Shown piece after piece: positions 44,594-55,616 of a stretch of DNA of 64,000 bases. This DNA comes from Daldinia sp. FL1419 (taxonomy: Eukaryota; Ascomycota; Sordariomycetes; Xylariales; Hypoxylaceae): contig MU623340.1 in the NCBI GenBank assembly GCA_025201765.1, positions 620,001-684,000 of the forward strand. The letters run 5' to 3'. Positions within the stretch are counted from its first letter, which is position 1. Every line of letters starts with the position of its first letter. Position numbers and translations under genes: made by a program. The notes beneath the pieces are model-generated. The model was given only the letters and a program-made list of their open reading frames with translations, was not told where the DNA came from and ran no database searches.

Positions 44594-47500
44594 ATGGCGA
44601 CTACTTCTAATATGTTTCTCTACTCTTTGACGATCCAGCCTCCCACCACAATTACTCAGGCTATCCTCGGTCAGTTTTCTGGCACCAAAGAGCAGCAGAT
44701 CATTACAGCCTCGGGTTCGCGACTCACCTTGCTACGTCCCGAGCCATCTCAGGGGAAAGTGGTAACCCTTCTCTCCCACGATGTTTTCGGTATCATTAGG
44801 TCTATTGCCGCCTTTCGCCTAGCAGGAAGCAATAAGGGTAAGTCTTATATCCTCCCCCCCTACTTGTGAGGCTTCACTTAGTGATTTTGAAGCTGGGTCG
44901 GTAGAAACATACGAACTGTCACCTCGACATATGGTGCGGTATCTCGACCCTCGAGGAATTATTATTTAGCTCGAGCTTTGCTAACCTTTCTTCTCGTAGA
45001 CTACATAATACTTGCCACTGATTCGGGACGCATCGCAATAATCGAATATATCCCTCAACAGAATCGTTTCAAGCAACAAAAACTAGAAACTTTTGGAAAG
45101 TCAGGAGTGCGTCGGGTCGTTCCTGGGCAATATCTAGCCTGTGACCCCAAAGGTCGTGCCTGTCTCATCGCGTCGATCGAAAAGAATAAGTTGGTCTACG
45201 TCCTGAACCGAAATGCTCAGGCAGAACTTACTATTTCTTCGCCTTTAGAGGCACACAAACCGGGAACTATCGTGCTCTCGATGGTCGCTTTGGATGTTGG
45301 TTACGCGAACCCAGTATTTGCGGCGTTGGAGGTCGATTACTCTGAAGCAGATCAGGACCCTTCAGGTCAAGCTCTTACCGAGATCGAGACGCAGCTAGTC
45401 TACTACGAGCTAGATCTCGGGTTGAATCACGTCGTCAGGAAATGGCACGAACCAGTTGATTCTACCGCGTCTATGTTGTTCCAGGTTCCTGGTGGCAATG
45501 ACGGACCCAGTGGTGTCTTAGTATGTGGAGAAGAGAACGTCACTTATAGACACTCTAATCAGGAAGCATTCCGTGTGCCGGTCCCCAGAAGAAAAGGAGC
45601 GACAGAAGATCCGCAGCGAAAGCGTTCTATCGTGTCTGGTGTCATGCACAAACTAAAGGGAAATGCAGGCGCCTTCTTTTTCCTCCTACAAACGGAGGAT
45701 GGTGATCTTTTCAAGGTCACTATTGATATGGCTGAAGATGATGATGGCAACGCAACTGGAGAAGTACGGAGGCTTAAGATTAAATATTTTGACACCGTTC
45801 CAGTCTCCACGAGCCTCTCCATTCTGAAAAGCGGTTTCTTATTTGTCGCTAGCGAGTTTGGGAACCATCACTTCTACCAATTCGAAAAGTTGGGCGATGA
45901 CGATGATGAGTTGGAATTTACCAGCGACGACTTCCCGACAGACCCACAGGCATCATACAGTCCTGCCTATTTCTATCCTAGACCAGCTGAAAATCTGAGT
46001 CTAGTTGAGAGCATCGATTCCATGAATCCCCTTGTTGATTGCAAGGTAGCTAATTTGACTGGTGATGACGCACCACAAATTTACTCTATCTGTGGAAATG
46101 GTGCGCGGAGTACGTTCAGGACTCTGAAGCATGGCTTAGAGGTCAACGAGATCGTAGCTTCGGAGCTCCCAGGTGTTCCGTCTGCGGTTTGGACCACCAA
46201 GCTTAACAGAGACGATCAATATGACGCTTACATTGTCCTCTCATTTAGTAATGGCACTTTGGTGCTTAGCATTGGCGAAACCGTAGAGGAGGTAACCGAT
46301 ACTGGTTTCCTCTCAACAGTTCCAACATTGGCCGTCCAACAGCTTGGTGATGACGGCCTCATCCAGGTACACCCTAAGGGTATCCGACATATCGTTCGAG
46401 GGAGAGTGAATGAATGGGAGGCACCACAGCATCGTTCAATCGTTGCTGCTTCTACTAATGAACGCCAAGTTGCTGTGGCACTAAGCTCGGGTGAAATCGT
46501 TTATTTCGAGATGGCTGATGATGGGTCGTTGGCTGAATACGATGAAAAGAAAGAGATGTTCGGGACCGTCACCTGTTTGAGTTTGGGCGAAGTTCCCGAA
46601 GGTCGTTTACGAAGCTCGTTCCTCGCAGTCGGGTGTGATGATTGCACCGTCCGAATTCTTAGTTTGGACCTGGAGTCCACACTTGAGAGTAAATCTGTAC
46701 AGGCGTTGACTGCTGCCCCGTCGGCGCTTTCCATAATGTCTATGGAGGACTCATCATCTGGCGGTTCAACCTTGTACCTACACATTGGCCTGCATTCGGG
46801 TGTCTATTTGCGAACCGTCCTAGATGAGGTGACCGGTGAACTGACTGATACCCGCCAGAAGTTCCTCGGGCCCAAGGCAGTTCGCCTCTTCCAGACATCC
46901 GTTCAAGGCCGCACCTGTGTCTTAGCTCTCAGCTCGAGAACTTGGTTAGGCTACTCGGATCCAATCACAAAGGGGTTTATGATGACGCCCCTAGATTACA
47001 GCGACCTAGAATGGGGATGGAATTTCAGTAGTGAGCAGTGCGAAGAGGGAATGGTGGGTATCCAGGGTCAAAATCTCAAGTAAGTGAATTTTCCTAATCC
47101 TTTAAAACTGAAGAATGATGAAAAACTGGGATCCGATGCCGAGGCTATGAGGTCTTTTTACGCATACCAATTGTTCCTACTGAACTTCGCATATTTTCTA
47201 CCTAAATACGAGATCTTAAGAGTATGGCGAGATGCTAACTGCAGCAGAATCTTCTCTATCGACAGGTTAGGAGACACCCTCTTACAGCAATCGATACCAC
47301 TTACCTACACCCCAAGACGTCTTGCCAAGCACCCTGACCAGCCATATTTCTATACCATCGAATCTGATAATAACACATTACCACCCGAGCTACGTGCACA
47401 ACTCTTAGCTGACCCAGGCGTCGTAAATGGCGATGCCGCTGTGTTACCACCTGAGGAGTTTGGGTACCCCCGGGGACGTGGTAGATGGGCGTCTTGCATC

Positions 47501-48550
47501 AGCGTCGTAGATCCTTTAACTGAGAAACGAGTTTTACAAACATTGGAATTGACTGAGAACGAAGCCGCCGTTAGTATGGCTACAGTATCATTTGCTAGCC
47601 AGGACAACGAGACATTCCTCGTTGTGGGCACCGGAAAGGACTTGATTGTTAGCCCACGCCAGTTCAGCGCAGGATACATACACGTCTACAGATTCCGCGA
47701 GGACGGTAGGGAAATCGAATTCATCCATAAGACCAAGGTAGAGGAACCACCGATGGCACTAGTGCAATTTCAAGGTCGACTACTAGCAGGAATTGGCAAA
47801 ACCCTCCGTACCTACGATCTTGGGCTCCGCCAACTTCTCCGAAAAGCACAAGCTGAAGTCGCACCCCAGCTCATCGTCTCTTTACAAACCCAAGGAAGTC
47901 GTATTATCGTTGGTGATGTTCAACAGGGAGTGACTTATGTCGTATATAAATACGAGAGTAATAAACTAATACCGTTCGCCGACGACACAGTACCACGCTG
48001 GACAAATTGCACAACCATGGTAGACTACGAATCGGTTGCTGGCGGAGATAAATTCGGAAATATTTGGATTGTGCGATGCCCGCAGAAAGCAAGCGAGGAG
48101 GCTGACGAAGATGGGACCGGAGCGCATCTCCAGCATGCCAGAGAATATTTACATGGCGTAAATCACCGCTTAAGCCTAATGGCCCATTTCTACACCCAGG
48201 ATGTACCTACCAGTATAAGTAAGACCAACCTGGTAGTAGGCGGGCAAGACGTACTGCTTTGGAGTGGAATACAAGGGACTATTGGCGTATTTATCCCCTT
48301 CGTTAGTCGAGAGGATGCCGATTTCTTCCAGAGCCTCGAGTCGCATATGCGAACTGAGGATCCACCTCTTGCCGGAAGAGATCACCTCATTTATAGGGGC
48401 TATTATGCTCCTGTGAAGGGCGTTATCGATGGAGACTTATGTGAAAGGTTTACACTGCTCCCTAACGATAAGAAGCAGATGATTGCGGGAGAGTTGGATC
48501 GCTCGGTCCGAGAGATAGAGAGGAAGTTATCCGTAAGTGAAGCCCACTAA
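44594..48550 (+). CDS. RSE1: U2 snRNP splicing factor Rse1 (SF3B3)
   Basis: Three exons: 44594-44837, 45000-47079 and 47248-48550, giving 1208 residues, the usual length for fungal Rse1. ATG 44594 begins [15 protein letters not shown]; the frame above it opens only with GTG. Intron 1 (162 nt) has GTAAGT...CGTAG and splits Asp of [13 protein letters not shown]. Intron 2 (GTAAGT...) ends in tandem acceptors CAGCAG; the second (exon from 47248) gives QNLKIFSI, in line with the family. The first half is the N-terminal beta-propeller region shared with DDB1/CPSF1-type proteins; the C-terminal third is the CPSF_A domain ([56 protein letters not shown]). Within SF3b it helps the U2 snRNP bind the branch site in the nucleus. 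The in-frame stop after intron 2's donor splits the gene into two open frames unless spliced. Confidence 0.97.
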
Positions 48551-48877
48551 AATTTCCAAATTCCTATCCTTTGAATCGAATATCTAGGCTAACTGTTGGT
48601 TAGGATGTACGAACCCGGTCGGCATTTTAATAAGGGATAGTTGGGCAATGCAATGGCGCCTGGAGTATTAAGGATTACCGTGTATTTACGAATTAGATTC
48701 CCCGGGTCCAGATAGCGGAAGGCTCAATCGACATTTTGGTTAGTGTGTCCCAATATTAAACTCTGTGAACATTCTAAGGTACATACCCCATGAAGGCGAG
48801 AGATTGTGTATAAACTTATCCCTATATACTCTAGAAACGCGAGGTTTTCAAGCATAAGCCGTCGTTAGGCCTCTTCT
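48551..48877. other. convergent 3' region of RSE1 and the LysM gene
   Basis: 327 bp between two stop codons on opposite strands; expected to hold both 3' UTRs. Nothing else recognised. Confidence 0.6.
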
Positions 48878-49795
48878 CTAACCTCTACGCCCCCTCCAGT
48901 GGGTACTTTTACCGTTGGCTTGCATCGCGATCCCTTTACCCCTTCCTGCTGCCTTAACTGGGTGTGTCCGTTCCCACTCCTCATCGGCAAAGAAGGCTTC
49001 AGTTGCCATTTCGAGGTCATAATCTGCCTGTTGCAAGTAAAGGACGGCAACGTCGTATTCATGGACCTTACACATTACCATCCATCGCCGGATCTTGGAT
49101 TTTCGGGCCTCTTCCTCTTCGCCTTCGATGGGCCGCGGTGACAAGCTTACGCCCCCTTTATAATATTCCCCGGGTATGATTACGGTCCGTCGCCCTAGGA
49201 TTAAGTGATCGCTCGTGATGCTATTGGCGCGCCTTAGAACCGCTGCAGGAACACCGTAGCGCAGAGAAAGAGAGGTAATAGTATCATGTTCATGGTTTAA
49301 GAAGTGTAAGGTGTCTTCCGCCGGCTCGCCATGAGAATCAAGTGTGATAGATTTTTCGTCTAACTGATCTGGAACCTTTTGGGTCGCGGAGGGTGTATAG
49401 GGCGGTGGTGCCGCCAATGCAGTTTTTGATGAGCTAGTTGCGATCGAAGATTCATATGAAGGAGGGTCTTTCAAACCCGGTGGGAGTTTCGTATCTATTA
49501 ACGAAATTTGGCAATAGGGACAATAAGTATTAAAGCGAGGATTATTCTATTTGCCATGGTTAGTTTGGCCTTGAATACCTAGGCAGGCAGGCGAATACGA
49601 TTTGTATCAAACAAGATAGGGATCGGGCCAACATACACTGCGACATCTACCACATATTATTCTCTGGCAACATTCCAACTGGCGATCTTTGGGTAAAGAT
49701 TTTTCGGATTCGCTATATCGTGGGACCTCGCAAAGGAGAGTTGCGCAGGTGCAGCAAGACTCGGTAGGCGTTGTGATAGGTTTCTCGAAAGTCAT
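48878..49795 (-). CDS. Zinc-knuckle + LysM + UBA-like protein, no signal peptide
   Basis: Two exons, 49795-49637 and 49546-48878 (90-nt intron, GTATGT...ATAG), give 275 residues. The N-terminal 65 residues form a Cys-pair cluster: C14-x2-C17, C42/C43, C48-x2-C51 and C62-x2-C65 (the last pair, YCPYC, comes from exon 2), resembling a RING or zinc-ribbon fold. A Pro/Ser linker leads to one LysM domain (about 128-178; LRYGVPAAVLRRANSI ... GRRTVIIPG). The C-terminal part has a small helical stretch (about 212-250; DVAVLYLQQADYDLEMATEA) like a UBA/CUE domain. There is no signal peptide or membrane segment, so this is probably an intracellular protein, unlike the secreted LysM effectors. Its function is not known to me. 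ATG 49795 was chosen because the frame above it reads as unrelated sequence. Confidence 0.82.
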
Positions 49796-50787
49796 AATCT
49801 CTATTAAATCCTTCTTAGTTAATACAAATATAAAATACACTATTCCAGTAGTGACTGGTACAATGGAAATTCTAATGTTCCTGGTGTTTCTAGATGCGAT
49901 GGTAGGTGTAACAACCACAAGTTTGGATAAGAAAGGTCAAATGGTTCGCCAGTCAAATCAGGTGCAATTGTCAAGATGCGAACGAAGGTGGCGTGCTAAC
50001 TGACAAGGGGCATATACATAGTTTTCCGCGTATGACGTTCAACTTATCGATAATAATAAATAGTTAGTTAATAAAAATACGTCGGAGATTAAAGCAGCTA
50101 TGCAGTTAACTACATAGAGTTACAAGTTGACCCTAGTTAGGTCTAGACCAGGGTGGCAGGGTAAGCAAATGCTGAGCTAGCCTTAATTTTAGGTAGGATA
50201 GCCTCGACTTAGCTGAGCGGTAGGGGAAATAATATACTACCTAAAGTAGTTACATAGAAGGAGTGGTTGAGTGGTTCCAGTAGTTCCATCTCCAATCCGC
50301 GTTCAAAATCCCATCCACCTTAAGGTTTCTGATGTCAGCGGTGTCAGCAGTGATCAGCCTAGTGCTTTAGCGCTTTACGATCCAATAACTGTTCTTGAAT
50401 GGTCATTAATCATGTCGCCTACCAAATTGATGCGTTATTCCCCCCTTTAAACAACGATTAAAAACAACAATTACCTAGGTTAAATGTTAACATGGCATTG
50501 TCGGCGTAGTAAGGAATTATCGAAATTAAAAGGATAAATAGCAGAAAAAGCTACCTTTGCCTACTTATACAACGATTGAGCGGTAAACGTCGGTAAAGCA
50601 ACAACGGCGCGTTCTCCTTTAAGACCTTTTCCTTGCGTCCCACGTCCCACGATCCTTAACGATTCGTCCGAAGTTGTACACGACCTAACGATATCTATCC
50701 GGTATCTAAAAACTACCTATACATCGATAGCTTCAAATGCAATAATAATATTCAAGCTTTAAACCTTTCTTTGGAGCTTCAGTCAAA
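49796..50787. other. divergent intergenic region, LysM gene / SIP3
   Basis: About 1 kb, AT-rich, with TAGTTA/TAACTA words. It must hold both promoters. No coding sequence recognised. Confidence 0.55.
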
Positions 50788-53700
50788 ATGGCCACTGCCG
50801 CCACCACGGCGCCATCCGCTGCGGCTCCTCCTCCTAAACCTCCAAGTCCCTCTGTTCCCGTTATCCTCCACGAAGCCGGACTCGATTCTCCCTCGTTTCG
50901 AGCTTCTGCCCTGTACTTTGCCGAACAAGTTGATGCGATCGAACGATGGCTGGAAGGTTACGTTAGAACGACTGCTAAACTGTCACACGAATTACTTGGC
51001 CTCGAGGAAATCATTAATACCTACCTAAGCAAAGCCATCCCACCCCCGAATATCAATGTCGTCGATAACGACTACACCGCACTGGCACTTAAAAGGTTCA
51101 GTGAGGGTTCGAGGGAGTGGTGGATGCAGGTCTTGAACGCCGCTAGGAAAATGGACACGATGTCGGTCGAACCGATCCGAGCTTTCCTTCAAGGCGATTT
51201 ACGCAACTTCAAAGAGACTAGAAGAGCGTTAGAACAGACGCAAAAGGTCTTCGACACTACATTGGCTCGATACGTAGGTCAGTCCAAGACAAAGGAGCCT
51301 TCCTCCTTGCGAGAGGATGCCTTTGCCGTATACGAGACTCGTAAGGCCTATTTGAAGGCGTCCATGGACTTCTGCTTCTTCGCGCCTCAGTTCCGCCTTA
51401 ACCTCGACAAGCTACTCGTGAAGGTATCTTGCGACCTCTGGCGCGAGATGAGGAGGTCCCGGGACGCTGCAGGAAGCTTCGGGAAATATGGTCATGAGAT
51501 GGATCGAGTGAAAGGATGGTCAAAAGAGATGGAGCTTTCCGAACCCATATTCAGACGCGAGCTACAAATATCGCGGCGCGATATCGGAGAGAGCACTCTG
51601 GCAGCGTTTAAACCGTCACGAGAAATTGACGATTATAGCGCGTCGACTGTGCCATTCCTAGGATCCAGGGGACCCATGAATGTTGCTACGGCCGGCCAAT
51701 CCGCTGCAATTATGGAAAAGCAGGGTTGGTTGTTCCTCCGGACCATCACAGGCAAACCGTCTCGAACGAACTGGATTCGAAGATGGTACTACTGCCGAGA
51801 CGGCATCTTCGGTTGGCTCGTTAACAGTCCTCAGGGTGTCTTGCAAGGTGACGAGATTGGTGTCCTACTATGCAACGCGAAACCTGCTGTAGGTGAGGAA
51901 CGTCGGTTCTGCTTCGAGGTAAAAACTAAGAACCAGACACTGCTTCTCCAAGCCGAGACGCAAGCTCAATTGATGGAATGGCTCGAGGTCTTTGAAGTCG
52001 CGAAGAAGAGGGCTTTCGAGGCGAGCGTTACTAGGGATAGCTCATCCCTTCCTGGTGGTATCGATCCAGCTTTTTCCATTACTCCACCTTCGCTTCCGGA
52101 ATTCTCTGCCAAATCTTTGGATGCGCAAGTTGATGATGGTGCAAATGTCGAACGAACTGGAACTCTTCCGGCTCCTGAAGTCAGACTAGTACCTAGGCCG
52201 AGCTTTGATATCACAACAGCTCCCCCGAAGCGATCAGTAACGTCGCTAGCCCGTGAAGAAGGAGAGAGCAGTCGAGAGCACGCAGCCAGGATCATGCAGA
52301 AGCTAGATCTTCATCGGAAAGCTACTTTCACCTCAAGTATGGATACGGGACCCTTGGCATCACCAGCACCGACAGGAGGTATAGCCAGTCTCATATCCGC
52401 CAGTCACGGTCTACTACCAGGCTATCCCCCCACCGTCTCCAAACAACAAGTAGGGCCCGTCTTGCCTGGACCCGAATCGCAACCTGGTAGTCTTGCACCT
52501 TCAACACTAGCGAGGCCCCCGGCAACGACCCATCTTAGTAGGACGGCTGTTGTCTATAGTGGCGATAGGGTACTTAGCACGAACGCTTCACACACTTTAC
52601 CAACGGCTATAGTAGCTAATTATTGGGGGAGCAACACCTGGGGTCATGAATACTCTCCGAAGACTCCCCGTAACGACAAGGAGGTAGATGATATATTTGG
52701 TCCAAACTCGCCCTCGATTAAGATGATTACGGTCGGCGATGGCGACGAACTTCGAAGCCCAGTTTCATCACATAAGAAGGCCATTAGTATGGATGCAAAG
52801 ATTAGCCATCCAAAGATCGTCCTACCCTCTCCAGAAAAGCCACCGCCGGAGACTTTCCCTCCTGATTACCCCATAGAACTAAAGACGAACTCGGCACAGT
52901 TTAGGCTACTTTTCCCAAGCGTACCCTTGGATGAGAAGTTGGTCTTAGTCTTCAGGGCCTCTTGGGCCAGCACCTCGGAAGCCGATCGCGACGTGCCCCA
53001 GATGGCTGGTAACGGGCGTATTTACGTTACTCCAGATAATATGTATTTCTACGGTCATCAAATGGGCCTAGTAGTGACGTATACGATTAACCTCGACACC
53101 ATTACGGAAGTAACAGCTGCCCCAGGTAGAGATTGCGATTTCATTTTCCTCCACTTAAACCAAGGTGCCGACGATATCGGTTACACCCGAATAACAATCA
53201 AGACGTTCCTCGAAGACCTCGATCTCTTACACGCGCGTCTAAACCTGCTAGTCGACGACCTGCAGGCTGAAGAACCTATGGACCTACCCGAGCTCATTAA
53301 AGCACTGATTGGCCTAGAAAAGGAAGAAGACCATCGAAGAAGTCCAAGCATGGACAGCTGGGAAGAAATCTCGGAACATACTCCCGTCGATGATAATACC
53401 GCCGCCGGTAGAGCTGTTAGCCCCAGGTATCATGGTTCCGCCTACAACTCAAGACGCAGAGGCGCGCGGAAGCCTCTTCCCAAGTTCCAGCTTCCAACCC
53501 ACCCGGTAATATACGAGCCTGAAGATATGCAGAAGAAGGTTGCCGAGCGGAACTTCGAAATTAGTGCAAAAGCATGCTTCCACGTCTTGTTCGGAGATAA
53601 GAGCTTCGTCTTTCCTAAACTCTATTTTGAGCGAAGGGCCCAGCATATCGCGCAAGGTCCTTGGAAATTAAACGAGGCTGGAAATATGCATAGGCAGTTC

Positions 53701-54993
53701 CGATTCAGTGTTAACTACACTACGAGACTAGGCCGCTCAAGGGCTGAAGAGGTCACTGATGAACAGACGATTGAACTATTTAGTGATCATGTCACATACG
53801 TGGTTACGCACATTAAAACGCCTTGGCATCTACCTCACGCACACAGCTTTAAGCTGGTCACTAAGATTGTCATCACACATGTTGCCAAGTCAAAGTGTAA
53901 GCTAGCCATCTTCACAAAGGTAGCCTGGTCAAAACCGCCAGCTCTCGCCAAGAACCTAGTCGAGCGACAGGCGCTCGACGATGCTAGCCAGGATGCTGAA
54001 GAACTTGTCGAAGTGGCGGCGGATCAAGTGCGAAAACTCGGCCATCATAGCCGCACGAAGAGGGCTATCCAGGTCTACGGACACATAGGCTTACAAACTC
54101 AAGTCGTGGTTTTCACGCCCGGAGAAAACGGAACTTCGAAAAAGGCGCAGATCAACCCGCGCACACTAGGTTCAATGTTATTCGAAACCGTTAGATCCTT
54201 CACTGACAGTGTTGCATCATCGTTAATGATGTGGACCTTCGCAGCGATCAAGAAATTATGGGATGTCCTATCAGCGGAGCGACTTATCCTTGCTTTGCTC
54301 GGATTCAGCATAATTACAAATGTGGTAATCTCGTCGCAAAGCACGTCGACATGGTGGACCGAACGGCGTGCAGCCAGTTTCATGAATCGCCTCGGCGTGA
54401 GCCCGAATATCGTGATGAGCAAAGCTATCTACATAGCGGACTTGGACGAAGCAGCAAGAAGCTCCAAGGCATTGCCTGCATGGCCGCAGGACAGTTATTG
54501 CTATGCGACATTTCAGTCTATCGCTAATAGTAGCGATGCCGATGCCCCATACGAATATGCGGGGTCGTCGATGTCGTGGAGCTCGAGTCGTGCCACGGCA
54601 AGGCGATTGCGCCAGACGAGGCAGAAGTTAGGTGCGTACCGACACGACTTGTTAGTCGCGATGCGCACAGTCAACAGCGTCGAACGCGAGATGATACATG
54701 CCGAATGGGAGAACTGGCTGTTCGACGAGAACCATCGATGCGAGCAAGTAGAGCTCGTGCTCGCGGCGTGGAATGACTCGGCGAATGGAGGAGGGAGGCT
54801 GAAGGGAGAGATTGCGCAGAAGGTGCTTCGGGGCAGTGACGCCGGTGATGCCAAGGACAAAGATAAGAGCGAGGCGAAAAGGAAGAATTTACAGAGGTGG
54901 CACGAAGAGTATTGTGGTAGCTGCAGGGAGGATCGCGAGACGCTGCTCCAGGAGAGGGAGAGGTTAAGTCTTTCGATGGCTTCGACGCTATAG
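50788..54993 (+). CDS. SIP3: Sip3/Ysp1-type BAR-PH-GRAM-VASt lipid-transfer protein
   Basis: Single exon of 1401 residues; ATG 50788 is in a good context (TCAAAATGGCC). Order of parts: Pro/Ala-rich start; BAR-like helical domain (about 25-265, with LHEAGLDSPSFRASALYFAE and a Lys/Arg-rich middle); PH domain (about 309-405, KQGWLFLRTITGKPSRTNW ... MEWLEVFEVAKKRA); disordered linker with a poly-Pro/Ser stretch; GRAM domain (about 695-800, FRLLFPSVPLDEKLVLVF); VASt domain (about 914-1085, starting MQKKVAERNFEISAKACFHV); one hydrophobic segment (about 1165-1187, LILALLGFSIITNVVI); and a helical tail. This is the layout of the yeast LAM proteins Sip3 and Ysp1, which move sterol at ER-plasma membrane contacts. 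By analogy the protein is ER-anchored and acts in retrograde sterol transport. Two VASt domains, as in some LAMs, are not seen. Confidence 0.9.
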   Translation: MATAATTAPSAAAPPPKPPSPSVPVILHEAGLDSPSFRASALYFAEQVDAIERWLEGYVRTTAKLSHELLGLEEIINTYLSKAIPPPNINVVDNDYTALALKRFSEGSREWWMQVLNAARKMDTMSVEPIRAFLQGDLRNFKETRRALEQTQKVFDTTLARYVGQSKTKEPSSLREDAFAVYETRKAYLKASMDFCFFAPQFRLNLDKLLVKVSCDLWREMRRSRDAAGSFGKYGHEMDRVKGWSKEMELSEPIFRRELQISRRDIGESTLAAFKPSREIDDYSASTVPFLGSRGPMNVATAGQSAAIMEKQGWLFLRTITGKPSRTNWIRRWYYCRDGIFGWLVNSPQGVLQGDEIGVLLCNAKPAVGEERRFCFEVKTKNQTLLLQAETQAQLMEWLEVFEVAKKRAFEASVTRDSSSLPGGIDPAFSITPPSLPEFSAKSLDAQVDDGANVERTGTLPAPEVRLVPRPSFDITTAPPKRSVTSLAREEGESSREHAARIMQKLDLHRKATFTSSMDTGPLASPAPTGGIASLISASHGLLPGYPPTVSKQQVGPVLPGPESQPGSLAPSTLARPPATTHLSRTAVVYSGDRVLSTNASHTLPTAIVANYWGSNTWGHEYSPKTPRNDKEVDDIFGPNSPSIKMITVGDGDELRSPVSSHKKAISMDAKISHPKIVLPSPEKPPPETFPPDYPIELKTNSAQFRLLFPSVPLDEKLVLVFRASWASTSEADRDVPQMAGNGRIYVTPDNMYFYGHQMGLVVTYTINLDTITEVTAAPGRDCDFIFLHLNQGADDIGYTRITIKTFLEDLDLLHARLNLLVDDLQAEEPMDLPELIKALIGLEKEEDHRRSPSMDSWEEISEHTPVDDNTAAGRAVSPRYHGSAYNSRRRGARKPLPKFQLPTHPVIYEPEDMQKKVAERNFEISAKACFHVLFGDKSFVFPKLYFERRAQHIAQGPWKLNEAGNMHRQFRFSVNYTTRLGRSRAEEVTDEQTIELFSDHVTYVVTHIKTPWHLPHAHSFKLVTKIVITHVAKSKCKLAIFTKVAWSKPPALAKNLVERQALDDASQDAEELVEVAADQVRKLGHHSRTKRAIQVYGHIGLQTQVVVFTPGENGTSKKAQINPRTLGSMLFETVRSFTDSVASSLMMWTFAAIKKLWDVLSAERLILALLGFSIITNVVISSQSTSTWWTERRAASFMNRLGVSPNIVMSKAIYIADLDEAARSSKALPAWPQDSYCYATFQSIANSSDADAPYEYAGSSMSWSSSRATARRLRQTRQKLGAYRHDLLVAMRTVNSVEREMIHAEWENWLFDENHRCEQVELVLAAWNDSANGGGRLKGEIAQKVLRGSDAGDAKDKDKSEAKRKNLQRWHEEYCGSCREDRETLLQERERLSLSMASTL

Positions 54994-55516
54994 ACACAGA
55001 GGAAGAAGGGGTGTATTAAATTGGAAGTAGACGATATGGTGAGGTGTGCATAGAAGGGCTTCTCACGAAGCAAGAGTATACAAACAAGCAAGTAATTGGG
55101 GAAGAGGGGAGAGAAGAGCAGGCAACCTGTATCATATTGCACGGAGGGAGCAAAAACACTACTGGGTAGTAGCATATACATTGGGACCTCGGGATTGTGT
55201 AGTAGATAGACGTCTAGGTTGGAAATACAAATACCCGATTGTGAGCGTAGTACTAACCTATAACTATATATTAACAATAGTTAGGTACTTATCAACATTA
55301 TTTATTTAGTATTTAGTTCAAATTCACAAGAGTTTTGGGGTTTACTAATTCAAATGGCGACGGGATGGATGCATATATTATCATAAGTTAAGTGCAAAAG
55401 GAAAAAAAAAAATAGAAATTCAGTCTCGTTCCATCTATAATAGTGCTAATTAACTACCTAAGTAAGGTTACCTACCTAACTATAGGTTATCGGACATAAA
55501 TGCAAAAAGAAAGCGC
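54994..55516. other. intergenic region, SIP3 3' end to tRNA-Ile
   Basis: About 520 bp holding the 3' UTR of SIP3 and the Pol III termination region of the minus-strand tRNA. An A run lies near 55401-55411. No coding sequence recognised. Confidence 0.55.
55504..55508 (-). terminator. Pol III T-run terminator after tRNA-Ile
   Basis: Five T on the minus strand, 8 nt past the end of the tRNA. This is the usual RNA polymerase III stop signal. Confidence 0.7.
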
Positions 55517-55616
55517 TGCTCAGTATGAGGATTGAACTCATGACCTTCGCATTAACTTGATATTTCCGGAGTTGGAGATATTAGTACGACGCTCTAACCA
55601 GCTGAGCTAACCGAGC
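55517..55616 (-). tRNA. tRNA-Ile (anticodon AAU) with 26-nt intron
   Basis: On the minus strand the acceptor stem is GCTCGGT paired with ACTGAGC (one G-U), followed by discriminator A. The D arm is GCTCAGCTGGTTAGAGC. The anticodon stem TCGTA/TGCGA closes a loop CTAATA-A with anticodon AAT, which becomes IAU after deamination. A 26-nt intron, beginning TCTCC and ending AGTTA, sits one base 3' of the anticodon, the canonical position for tRNA splicing endonuclease. The T arm is ATGAG-TTCAATC-CTCAT. Removing the intron leaves 74 nt. T5 terminator at 55504-55508. Confidence 0.93.
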
